Made by a program: the position numbers and the translations under genes. This document shows positions 1 through 10,400 of a stretch of DNA of 64,000 nucleotides, piece after piece. Each line of letters begins with the position of its first letter. Position 1 is the stretch's first letter. Below the pieces are notes generated by a model. That model searched no databases. It was not told where the DNA came from and saw only the letters and a list, made by a program, of their open reading frames with translations. Origin of the DNA: Anthonomus grandis grandis (Eukaryota; Arthropoda; Insecta; Coleoptera; Curculionidae); the NCBI RefSeq assembly GCF_022605725.1, contig NC_065554.1, positions 21,657,100-21,721,099 on the forward strand. The letters run 5' to 3'.

Positions 1-1230
1 TCTTAAATGTGGTGTACACCACACCTTGAGTACACCACATCTTAAATGTAGTGTACCTCAAGGGTCAGTGTTGGGTCCTATTTTATTTTTATTATACATT
101 AATGACTTAAGCTCTCTATCACTGCATGGACTAGTGGTTCAGTTTGCCGATGATACTACAATTCTGTGGCATAACAAAGATCAAAAAGTAGTCATATTTC
201 TCATAGTAGAGGACCATCACAAAATTAAAGAGTGGTGCATCTGCAATCAACTTGTATTCAATGTTGATAAGACTTTTGTTCTGGGCTTTAAGTGTAATGT
301 AGAGGGTTTTTGTTTGATGAGCAGAGCCCGCGACATGGTAGGGATTATTGTCGATTTCTCGGCCTCTTCATTGATGAGAGTTTAAGGTTTGACAACCACG
401 TTTTGGGCCTCGCTGCTAAACTTTTTTCTGGTTGTTTTGCAGTCAGGGTTGCCAGGCATGAGTTGGGGGGGTTGTTTGCTCGTTCAGTTTATTTCGCCTT
501 AATAGACTCTCACATCCATTATGGGTTGCCATTTTGGGGTTTGTGCTCCAAGGGACTCCTTAACATAATTTTTACTATTCAGAAAAAAGCATTAAGGTAT
601 CTGTGTAGTGTTGGTCTGAGAGTCTCTTGTAAACCTTTTTTTGTAGCTGAAAGAATTTTAACAGTTTTCTCACTCTTTATATTGGAAACTGCAACACTCA
701 TACATAAGTCCGTAAGTCCACCATCCTGCACCAGTCATAATACTCGTCAAGTGGGCAACTTATCTCTTCCAATCCCCACCTCCTCACTTACGAGAAACTC
801 TCTTATATTTATAAGTCGTAAAATATTTAATCATGTTCCTTTTTCGATTAGGACTGTTACAGACCTTAAAAAGTTTAGGAGAGAACTAAAGAAATTAATC
901 TTACCAAAAGCTTACTACAGCATTGAAGAGTATTTTAACAATTCATTTTAATATTTAAAATTAATTATATATCTGTTGATCAGATTTATTTTATTATTAT
1001 TTTTTTTATTATTCTTGTTTTATGTTGGTTCTTGCCTTTTCTTTTCTTCTTTTTTGGTTTTTTCTTTGTTTATATAAAATATGCTTCTATGTACAATCAA
1101 AATCGATTCTGTATTCTGTTTTTGTCCTATATAACCAAATAAATACTTGCATTATAAATTCTAGAATTAGGAAGCTTTTAGCACAAGTTTGTAAACTTAG
1201 CAAATAAAGTATATTTTGACTTGAACTGGG
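1..1230 (+). mobile_element. LINE (non-LTR retrotransposon) 3' part, frameshifted
   Basis: Two overlapping plus-strand frames (26-385 and 310-951) together give the C-terminal half of a non-LTR reverse transcriptase. The first carries the PQGSVLGPILFLLYINDL block and the catalytic FADD box (QFADDTTILW, around 137-170). The second carries the thumb and C-terminal region (LGLFIDESLRF, then LKKLILPKAYYSIEEYF) and ends at 951. A frameshift near 310-385 separates them, so this copy is dead. It is followed by an A+T-rich 3' tail with AATAAA near 1204. The element runs off the left edge, so endonuclease and RT fingers are not visible. The first 60 bases contain a short repeated TAAATGT(g/a)GTGTAC word, a local duplication within the RT region. 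Exact clade not determined. Confidence 0.85.
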
Positions 1231-1830
1231 TTAAAGAGATTGTGGCAGGCTGCATTTCAGAGAGCTTCATACCTTTGCACCGATGTCTGGTGTATATTGT
1301 TAATATGTCCCAGTTTGCAACTTGCCAGGGGTGGCTTTGATTATTATTGTCTTAAATTCTTTCAAGTCATTCCACTGCACACTAGAAATTTAGAGCCTAA
1401 ACTATTTTTGTCAATAATGAAACATTATTTGATTACTGGTGCTTCTTACTCTATTCACGAATACCTAGAAAGTAGTTTTAATGTTGTATGATGGATATTT
1501 TGAATTTTCTGTGAAGCTTTTATAAGTGAAAGATCATATATAATTTTAATTTGTATAGTAGTTTTTAGATGGGTATGTGTGTTCTTTGTATCTCATATAT
1601 TATCGAGTAAGCTACTTTGTAATTGTGTATTTTAACAATTTCTGTTTTTGTAAATGATGTGCTTGTGTTCAATTTTCTAATATATGACATAGAGCATAAG
1701 CAAACATTTTTATCTTGTTATAATTAGGTTGTTAGATTGAAAAGCTTCCATATTATTAGTTATATTCACATTGACTTGTACAAACGCAGCTTGTGTAATG
1801 TATGAATAAACATTTAATTTTTAAAGATGT
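1231..1830 (+). mobile_element. Second LINE 3' fragment
   Basis: The frame 1240-1491 ends in a LINE-like C-terminus (LFLSIMKHYLITGASYSIHEYLESSF). It matches the YSIEEYF ending of the LINE just upstream, so this looks like the 3' end of a related element. The remaining sequence to about 1830 is A+T-rich and closes with AATAAACATTTAATTTTTAAAG, typical of a LINE 3' terminus. No RT catalytic motif is left. Identification rests on the C-terminal resemblance and tail only. Confidence 0.55.
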
Positions 1831-1937
1831 AACAATAACCGATACTTTTAATAATACACTATATAACAAACTTCGAATTTTGTATTTTTTAATAGCTAAT
1901 GAGGTTTTCCCATTATTGATAAAATAAATTCCCACAG

Positions 1938-3544
1938 GAAACGCACTGACTCAATTTCCAGCACTTCCAGTACAGATGGCTCGGAGCACAATTCGCGACG
2001 TACCCATAAAAAAGTTAAAAGTAGAAAAATGGATGAGGTCGAGAGGTTGGCCGAGATGGAGAGACAGAGGAGACAAAGGGAGGCCGAACAAAAACTTATA
2101 GAAGAAGAAACAGCTAAACGGATAGAAGAGTTGGTTAGTAAAAGAGTTGAGGAGGAGCTTGATAAGCGTAGGGAGGAGATTGAAAAAGAGGTGGCCAGAA
2201 GGGTCGAAGAAGCAAAACAGATAATGGAGAAGAAACTAATGGCAGATATGGAAAAGAGGAGGGACAAAGAAAGGGAAGAGGAGAAAAGAAGAGAGGTAGG
2301 GGTTAAGTTCATTTGGGGATATGACTTTTTCAGTTGGTTTTGGTATCTTAAAATGGATTCTTAACCGCCCTGGGATTCATTTTGGGCTTATCTGATAATT
2401 ATCAGGAATTGGTCAAACAATAACCTGAAACAGTGAAAGTCAGTAGTTTTTTATACATTATAATTGTTTTAGGCAACCTGATTTTTACAGTTGAGACCCA
2501 AAAAAGTCCTTGTTAAACTCCAGTGATTATCAAATTTGATTTTCTGAATATTTTCTCTCTTCTGTAGGTTTATTTAAATTTTAAATTCCTCAGAATTGCA
2601 TGTGCGTGGTCTCTATGAATAGGCCTGGTTTTCATAGAAAACCCTTGTGTCCTTTATGGAAAATCCAGGCCATTTCATATGGAGACAGCATCATGCAATG
2701 TTGCCATCAGTGTCACAAAAAAAAATAAAAAAAAGACCTTAAGCAAATCTAGGGCATAAACTGTCATGTTGTAAATTAGCTTCGCAAATGGCATTATAAG
2801 CTTGCCATGAGAACCGACCGAACACCTGGATGCATGGGTTGAGCTGCCGGTCCAATCAGGTATTGTTACAACAACCATTTTATATCCATCTAGTTTCAAC
2901 AACATTTTCAGAATTGTTTTTTTTTTCTTTTTTAATTTTTGGTTGTATCCCATTTGGTCCAGACTTGTGTGTATGAAAACCAATTTCTTGTACAATCTAA
3001 TGAATAAAAAAAAAAGAAGTTTTTAGAGTGTTGAGTGAGTTGCTAGTAAGGTGTTACTCCTTGGAAGTAAAATGATGAATTAAAATATCGTTTGTAATGA
3101 AGTATAATAGGTCCCCAAGAAATCCAGTGCATGCATCATTTTACTTCAAAAAGTAACTCCAGTATGAGTGTGGTGTGTGCTTAGGTCTGGATTAAACAAT
3201 ATCTTTGAAGATTCTTAACACAAAGCCCTGTTCTTATAGGAGGAGGAAAGGAAAAAGCACCAAGAGGTCCAGCAGATCTTGGAGGAGAATCAGCGCAAAA
3301 TAGAGGAGGCTCAAAAGAAATTGGTACATAAGAATCATTTATCAAATTACAGATTAATTTAATTATTAAATAATTTAAGGCTGAAGAGCGGTTAGCAATG
3401 GTGGAGGAACAAAGAAAAATAGACGAAGAACGGCGACGGTTACAAAAAGAACAAGAAAAAAGGCTGAAAGAGGAACAGAAAAAAATATTAGGAAAAAACA
3501 ATTCGAGGCCGAAATTGTCGTTTTCATTGAAGCCAGTGACATAG
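1938..3544 (+). CDS. ARGLU1: ARGLU1 homologue, C-terminal three exons (5' part missing)
   Basis: Exons 1938-2295, 3240-3323 and 3380-3544 join in phase into about 201 residues of arginine/glutamate-rich protein 1. ARGLU1 is a nuclear protein known as a splicing modulator and Mediator (MED1)-linked coactivator. Family-diagnostic strings are EQKLIEEETAKRIEELV, RRVEEAKQIMEK, ILEENQRKIEEAQKKL, MVEEQRKIDEERR and the C-terminal SRPKLSFSLK. The region is a long charged coiled coil. Acceptors are CCCACAG, TTCTTATAG and AATTTAAG; donors are GAG|GTAGGG and TTG|GTACAT; stop TAG at 3542-3544. The first exon here starts in split phase with a Ser/Arg-rich stretch (KRTDSISSTSSTDGSEHNSR), so the RS-rich N-terminus (about 70 residues in human) lies upstream of the window. 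The ATG at 2029 is internal, not the start. The gene is convergent with vari. Codons are intact. Confidence 0.93.
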
Positions 3545-3665
3545 TGTGTTGTTTTTTTAGCATTTGAACTGTATATATATATTGTGAAAGGATGAAGATG
3601 TAATTAATTTGTGGGGAATCATTGTGTAAGATTTAGGAGTATTTTTCAAGTTATTTTAAGGTTTA

Positions 3666-3671
3666 AATAAA
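3666..3671 (+). promoter_or_regulatory. ARGLU1: ARGLU1 poly(A) signal
   Basis: An AATAAA hexamer lies 122 bases after the ARGLU1 stop codon in an A+T-rich 3' UTR. It is the first good signal after the stop. No cDNA support is available here. Confidence 0.55.
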
Positions 3672-3704
3672 TAGTGAGCAGGTGTAATTGTATTAATAGA
3701 TTTT

Positions 3705-4065
3705 GATATATTAATTTATTTATTTATTTATCGCACTTAACGGAATTGCCACAATGAATAAAATAAGAAGCTAAAACAATGCAGTAGTACGGATAGTATG
3801 CTAAAGTAAAGATTATACAGTTGCTAAAAACGTATTGTAGTAATTGGTGCCAAATAGGTCTATTCTAGATTTCCTTTATGGCATTTCATTATAGGAAAAA
3901 ATAGGCTCTATCGCTTAATATAAAAAACAAGTCCTCCAATGTGCAGTTACCTATTTTAAAAATCTAAGGAGTAACAGTAAACTTCAAACAAAAAATAAAT
4001 ACAAAGCATACCATAAAAATATTAATAACAATTTACACTTTGACCCTTCCTCATTGTGGCACTTT
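3705..4065 (-). mobile_element. Possible LINE 3' end, minus strand
   Basis: Read on the minus strand, the stretch ends in a repeated (ATAA)n-type tail (complement of the ATTTATTTATTTATTT run near 3714-3731) preceded by a GC-richer word, the usual look of a LINE 3' terminus. Short minus-strand frames upstream are interrupted and I cannot place them in an RT domain. Tentative. Confidence 0.35.
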
Positions 4066-4955
4066 TTGCATCAGTGGCGGATTTAGAAGTAAATTCTGAG
4101 AAGGGAAATCGACGGAATTGAGCATTTTTTGACAGGACTATCCTATAACAAAACAATATTAAGTCATTGTGTTATATGATAAAAGCTGCAATATATGACA
4201 ATACTTAAGTATTATTAAACTGCTTATAGACCAGGCGAATTAGACTTGCAGTGCACAAATTGCTATCCGGAAACTGACTGTTGGAGTTGGTAGAGGGGTT
4301 CATAACGAGTGAAAAAAACGAAAATCCAACAATGGGGTAGTAGGGGTGGAAAAATATTCTTTTGCAATTTCCGGCGAAAGTTGACGTCCAATTGAAAAAT
4401 GTTCAATAGAAAAGTTGTAGATCATAAGAAAATCTATAATTTTTGTAGAGGTCACTCTTGAACATAACCTCAAAATAGCCAAGATAAATGCGAAAAACCG
4501 TTTTTTTTTTCGTTTTTTCAATTTTATTTTCACAAAAATAGTTCAATCTTTGTAAAAATTTGTGAAAATATACCTTTGTAGGTCTTAAATAACCTCAATT
4601 TTTTTCAGATCGAAATATTAAAAACTTTCGGAGATATGCGTTTTTTTCGGAAAAAACCGTTTTTTTTTAAATGAAAATTGTACTTCAGAAAATCATGGTA
4701 TAGGGTTCATCCGGGGCTCATTTTATGTACTTTCTTATGAAATAAAGAAACTATATACTTCCCATTTGAAAAAACGTCGAAAAATGCAAAAAAAGTCAAA
4801 AATGATTTTTACAGCAGTAAAATTTTTAGAAATTGTTAATTATTTATTTAAATTAGTTAAAAAATCAAAAAACAGATTACACCATTCGATTCTACGGAAA
4901 AAAATACAAAAGAAACTATGTATCATTATTCTACCGGAAACTTAATTGGGCACAG
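4066..4955. other. Unassigned A+T-rich intergenic DNA
   Basis: No gene seen. CAGTGGCGGATTTAGAAG at 4072-4089 resembles the terminal sequence of many hAT-type elements, but I found no matching inverted end. From 4300 to 4880 the sequence is dominated by long A and T runs with repeated AAAACCGTTTTTTT-like words. It may be the 5' remnant of the pogo-type element that follows. Confidence 0.5.
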
Positions 4956-5993
4956 TTGGGCTTTTTGAGCGGTTCACTTCCTGGAGCAGTAGGATTTCCT
5001 GCTCCATTAGGTTGGATAGATGCTGACCTATTTATCAAATTTTTAAATTATTTTATAGGCTGCACCAAAACAACAACAGATTTTCTGTCTACTGATACTA
5101 GTCAGAAGTCTACTGATACTAGACATTCCAGTCATAAGTCCATTAATTTAGTAAACCTGACTAGAAAATCAGGAGTTTCTATTATAACCTTACCTCCTCT
5201 TATATCAAATAAGTTGCAACCGCTGGACGTAAGTGTCTTTGGACTATTTAAAACCTATCTGGTAGAAGAAATGGATCACTGGCTTACAAATCATCCAGGC
5301 TCTAGGATCACAGAATATGATATGGCTCCTATTATTAAAAATGCGCTTATTAAGGCTTTTACACCAATAAATATTATTAACGGTTTTGAAAAAACCGGAA
5401 TCTACCCATATAATCCAGATGTGTTTCAAGACAGTGACTTTGCGCCAGCCGAAAACATTCTTCAAAAGGAATGTAGGACAGAAAACATTAATCCCGTCGA
5501 GGGTCCCGTAATAAGTGATAAAGTCTTGTTGAGAAAAGATGCTATCCAGAGTACTTCTAAAGAATTAGTAAACAATTTTGAACAAGAGCAACCATCATGT
5601 AGTTATGTTTCAGTTTCAACTTTAAGCCCAGTTCCAAAACCCTCTCAAAATAAAGAAAGTGTCAAATCCAAATCTAGGCGCATAGAAAGATATAAAATAA
5701 TAACCAGTTCTCCTTACAAAGATCAATTGGAAGAACAATTAAAACCAGTGAAAGTTAAGCAAGTAAAAAAGAAACTAGACGACAAAGCAGGGACAAGTAC
5801 TAGTAATGGAAAAAAATTAAAAGTAGGAATTTCTAAGCAAAAGAAGCAAAGTGCCATGTCAAGAGCAGAAGAGAAACAACACAACATAAAAACAATGCCG
5901 GACGAAGAGAAAAACACATTATGCATTTACTGTCATGAGACCTACGAAGACACTTGTTATGAAGAATTGATAATGTGGTGCCTGGTTACATGA
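4956..5993 (+). pseudogene. pogo/Tigger-type DDE transposase remnant with C-terminal PHD-like finger
   Basis: An open frame of 345 codons encodes the C-terminal half of a pogo-family DDE transposase. Visible motifs are PLGWIDADLFIKFLNYF (about residues 17-33), LPPLISNKLQPLDVSVFGLFKTY (about 79-101), the ITEYDMAPIIKNA helix and the AFTPINIINGFEKTGIYPYN block (about 135-155). A Lys-rich linker is followed by a cysteine cluster (CIYCHETYEDTCYEELIMWC), the start of the PHD-like finger found in this insect lineage. The finger continues in broken frames to about 6050. The N-terminal DNA-binding half is absent. The expected catalytic LDxHxSH segment is scrambled by a short tandem duplication around 5090-5130 with local frame changes. 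It is certainly inactive. Confidence 0.88.
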
Positions 5994-6059
5994 AGATTGT
6001 TCCTATAATGAGCTAGTTACAATTATGTTTGTGACAATTGTCGTTGATTAATTAGCATT

Positions 6060-6650
6060 CGGACTCACTTGCCCCATGTGGGTGACTCACTTACCCCTAT
6101 AACTTGGGACAAGTCATTTTTAATTTTTTTTTGTTTTAAGTTTGATATTTTCCCAAAGAGTTAATGTTTAGTTTATTTTTAAGGTGTTAATGTTAGTTTG
6201 AAACCAATTAAACTCGTGTTACAAACGATGAATGTTTTTTTATTTCTAAAACTTAGTAAGTTATACGCCGCAGAGCCTTAAGGTGTCTTACTTATCCCAT
6301 CCTCCCCTAAATATAAAAAACAATTTTTTTAAGTGTCTTATTCATTAAATATCTTTAAGAAATTGAAAATTACGATTGTTTTAAGTCCTAGCACATCAAA
6401 CAAATGTGGGCTGTTGGGAAAAAAATACGATCATAATCTCATAAATATTCATGAAACAAGCAATTTACTCCTATATACTTGTTTCGTTCTATTATTGAGC
6501 AACTTCAGGTCTTAAAAAAGATGTGAACTGTGCAGGTTTTTATCGGTCGGTTGATTCTCCGAGAGAACAGCAATTAAGAGAATCCGTATACGTGATCATC
6601 TAGTTTAAAATAAAACGACTTTTGGATGTATATAGTAAAATCAAACTGTA
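6060..6650. other. Unassigned intergenic DNA between pogo remnant and vari 3' UTR
   Basis: No coding potential recognised. The short frame 6333-6515 is low-complexity and has no family features. It lies between two convergent genes and may be the 3' end of the pogo-type element plus unique spacer. Confidence 0.5.
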
Positions 6651-6654
6651 GCAT

Positions 6655-6660
6655 TTTATT
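6655..6660 (-). promoter_or_regulatory. vari: Candidate vari poly(A) signal
   Basis: TTTATT on the plus strand (AATAAA on the minus strand) lies about 650 bases beyond the vari stop codon at 7305. The interval is A+T-rich without other gene content, which fits a 3' UTR. Other AATAAA hexamers occur on the way, so this is only the most distal plausible site. Confidence 0.4.
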
Positions 6661-7304
6661 AAAACGTAAAATAACTATAATTACACTCCTATCACTATAT
6701 TGCAACACAAATAAAACAGGATAACTAAAAGATTATCTATTTTACCACAATTCCTATAAATAAATATTGGACGGTAATGAAAACTAAAATAAATGTACAT
6801 AAATAAAATATCATATATGCTCTTTTAGGCCTATGGGCTACCTTTAATAAGGCCATGAATCTTACACTAGACTATCTACAATAAAGCACTTATTGTAATA
6901 AGAAATGCTTGTGGTTTATTACCTTTAGTACGGTCAATATCTCTGCCTGAACTTATAAACATAATACTAATTATATTGAGTGCATTTTAAATAACTATCT
7001 ACCTTAAATACGCAGCAATAGATCTTCTCAAGAATAAATCACATTTTCAGCGTGTAAATCTCAACTAAACATTATTAAAATTAGCATACTATAGCAAATT
7101 ATTTTAACTGTAATTTACAAGTTTTACAGCGTCTTAATTCTAATAACAAAACAATATAAGCTATAATAAGTTCCGAATTTGTACTCCATGTATACTTAAC
7201 TATAATTAGTAGTATAATGTGCACTTGTGATGAATAAAGTGGTACTTTTCACACTTAAAAAAACAAAATTATATGGCAGTGTGATACGAGTAAAATAATA
7301 ATCG

Positions 7305-7481
7305 TTAATATATCCAGTTTACTGGGACCCATTGGTGTTCGGTGGTAAGTGCTTCCAAGGCATCGATAATTTCCCTAAAAGTGATATCAAAGTCGTTGTT
7401 TGTTATCACTTGGTCGATGTATTTGTCGTAAGTCCTTTGCATGCTGGCACTGTCTTCTAGGGTCTTTTTCAAGTCTTCTTC
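7305..7481 (-). CDS. vari: vari last coding exon (GUK C-terminus and stop)
   Basis: 177 bases, acceptor TTTTGACAG; stop TAA at 7305-7307. It encodes EEDLKKTLEDSASMQRTYDK, the helical lid, and ends TTEHQWVPVNWIY, the conserved MPP2/MPP6-class C-terminus. Confidence 0.95.
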   Translation of the reverse strand, partial: EEDLKKTLEDSASMQRTYDKYIDQVITNNDFDITFREIIDALEALTTEHQWVPVNWIY

Positions 7482-10400
7482 CTGTCAAAAAGCGAATTTA
7501 TTTCATTACTTCGTTAAACTATTATAACACACTTAGAATTTTATTGATTAATTAGAGATATTTAGGGAGAAAATCATTTTATGACCACAGTTTTGTGCCC
7601 CTTGGCTTCTTTATCATAGCAAACACAAAAAAAAATATTTTAATTTAAAAAGACTTAGGTTTAGGGGTTGTAAACTATACACAATCCAACCTAGTTCATA
7701 CCATACTTAATAATTATAAATTTGTTTGCCTATTAATTTTCTGTTGAATATAATTTAGTTTAATTTTATTTTACCTTAGGTAAAATTATAAGATGTTAAA
7801 TCGAACATATTTCAAAGACTTGATATAATTTGGTATAGTTTACATATGTTGTATTGAAAACTTCTCTCAAAGAAAGCATAGAACTGCATTTGAGGTGTCA
7901 AGACATTTTTTCTCCTTATGTTAATGTTATGAACAACTGTTCGAAATGATAACATATAAGTGCAATAGACACAGATCACAAATACAGGGTGTTTCAGAAC
8001 TATGGGATCAAACTTCTAGGGGTTGTTCAGTGCAACAGTAGAATCCATTTGAGTATAGGAACCCATGTCCGGAAATGTGTCACTACGCCACTACGGCCCT
8101 AAGACGCGTTTAAATTTAGAAAAAATATTAATTACCTAAATAGGATCTGATGCATATATTTTTACCTTTTGTATATGATACCATCACAACAATTGTTCAA
8201 AATGTCTTCCTCAATACACCGATTTAAACGCCGCACATGATTTCGGCGGACTACACTAAAAATTTGATCCTCGTTTTGAATGATTTCAAATGCTGCTGTT
8301 ATTCGTCCAATTAAGTCTAGCTCTGATTCTACTGGAGTTTCGTAGACTAAAGACTTTACATGTCCCCACAAGAAAAAATCGAGCGACGTTAAATCGGGTG
8401 ACCTAGGAGGCCAAGAAACTGCTCCACCTCTGGCAATCCAACGGTGCCCAAACCGTTGAGCCAAATACTCGTGTACTTGTACTGCAAAGTGAGTCATCAT
8501 AAAAACAGAGACAATACACTTTGATTCTTGAATCCAGGGGCAACCAAGTCAATTCCAGCAATTTATGCGAGACATGTCCATATTTTCGGATTCTGTAAAT
8601 AAATCGGCTTTACGAATTTTCCACTCTATGTTTTATTCTGTTTTTAGTTACTGCGTCAAGGCAAGGCCCGTAAATAGGAGCATAATAACTAAAATGAGAA
8701 AGAATCAAAGTTTTACTTAACTTTTTTTTATCAAATAAGGAATTTCGATGAGGAAAAAAGTCTTAATAGTTCATAGGCTCTTTGTATGTGTTGGAGAAAT
8801 TTGCTCTGATCCAAAATTAAACCCAAATTTCCGAACCTGTTGGTAATTTTGAATTCTTCATTACCTATTGATTCAATTTTTGTTGTTACCAAAGAGCATG
8901 GCTACATTAATTTTAGAATTCAATATTAAAGAATGCTCAGCAGGCAGATGTGCAATAACATCAAGATCCCTATCAATTACTTCAACGGCATTTTCAAGAG
9001 GGAAAGAGAAGTAAAACTGGGAGTGCGAGCATAAAGATGAGAATCACAGTGTCGCACAAACTTTCAAAACTGGCTAGTGTATACAGTGAATAATAGAGAC
9101 TTGTGATCCCCACTGATACATCTCGATAAAGAGACAAGTTATTATCGAGCTTGATACGTTGTTTGTTCTGAAAGACTCTGGTCATGCACCACATGATTTC
9201 AAAATTGTTAATGGTTAAATGGTTAAGAGTGTCAAACGCTCTACTGAAGTCCAACAAGGCCGGTACAGTACAATTTCCATCTTCAACATCTATGTATATG
9301 TGAGAGTGCTTTAGTACCACTAAATCCAGTTCGAAACTACGACTGAGAAGGACGTAAAATTTTATTTTTATTTAAATAAGTATTTAACTGTTCAGTCATT
9401 ATTTTTTCGAGTCACTTTGAAAGTCTGCAAAAAATACTGACGGGTCTAAGATCAGAAAGATCTTTTGGATCTTTATTTTTACGAATTAGTATGACTAGAA
9501 CATGTTTCCAGACTTCGGGAAATTGTGATGATAGTAAAACAGTGTTAATAATATTTACGAGGTAAAGAAGTATATATGGACCGCACAATTTAATGAGAGA
9601 GATACCCAAGCCATCAGAACTACAGGACGGATTTCCCAGTTTAGTAAGAGTTTCTTGTACCGTGATCTCTGAAATTATAGGCTAATAATCGAAATTGATG
9701 TTGACGTAGTATAATATTGTTTTGATAGTACGTAAAGAAGAAGTTATAGCACAAGTGTTCTAAAATAAAAAAAATATTATTCAATTTGTTGTTAGGAACT
9801 GCTAAAGTTTTTAACTCTTTCCATAGATCTTTACTACTTTTATTTCTTGAAATAAAATTAAAATAGCGTTTTTTATGTTGCGTCATAGTATGGATGTTAG
9901 TATTCCCTAAACGTTTACGCTATTCCAAATTATCCGTAGTTTGATTCTTAAATTTCGCTCTAGCTTAATCCCTTAATCTTATCAGATCACAAATCTCTTG
10001 AGTCAGCTAAGGACCTTTTTGTTTCACGTCAAAAATACGATGCATATTTAACTGAAGAAGAAGAATTTGACTAAAGTGATTTTGACAACGTATTTGTTTT
10101 AATAAAAAAAAATAAATTTCTGTATGTATGCCACCTCGGTTCATATTTAGGCTTGTCGCACTTAATTTTACACAGTACACACTCCTGGTATAAAAAGTTG
10201 AAATTAGTAACAAAAATAGATTGAATAATATAATAAATATTGAGAGTATTGTGTAATGTGTGTAGCTTCAGTAACTAATTTCTCTATTTCCAGTAAGTAG
10301 CATTTCCTTCAAAAAAATTAATATTAACGTCACCCATGTATAGCACATATTTGAGCTATGTGACATTTCAACTGTCAAGAACGCTTCCAACCAGTCTACA

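Noticed and set aside
1896..2312. 138-codon minus-strand Ser/Leu-rich frame
   Set aside because: Antisense of the Glu/Lys/Arg-rich ARGLU1 coiled coil, which necessarily gives Ser/Leu-rich translation.
2029..2364. 111-codon frame starting with ATG at 2029 as a separate small gene
   Set aside because: It reads through a consensus donor at 2295; the ARGLU1 exon is open upstream of the ATG and continues in exons at 3240 and 3380.
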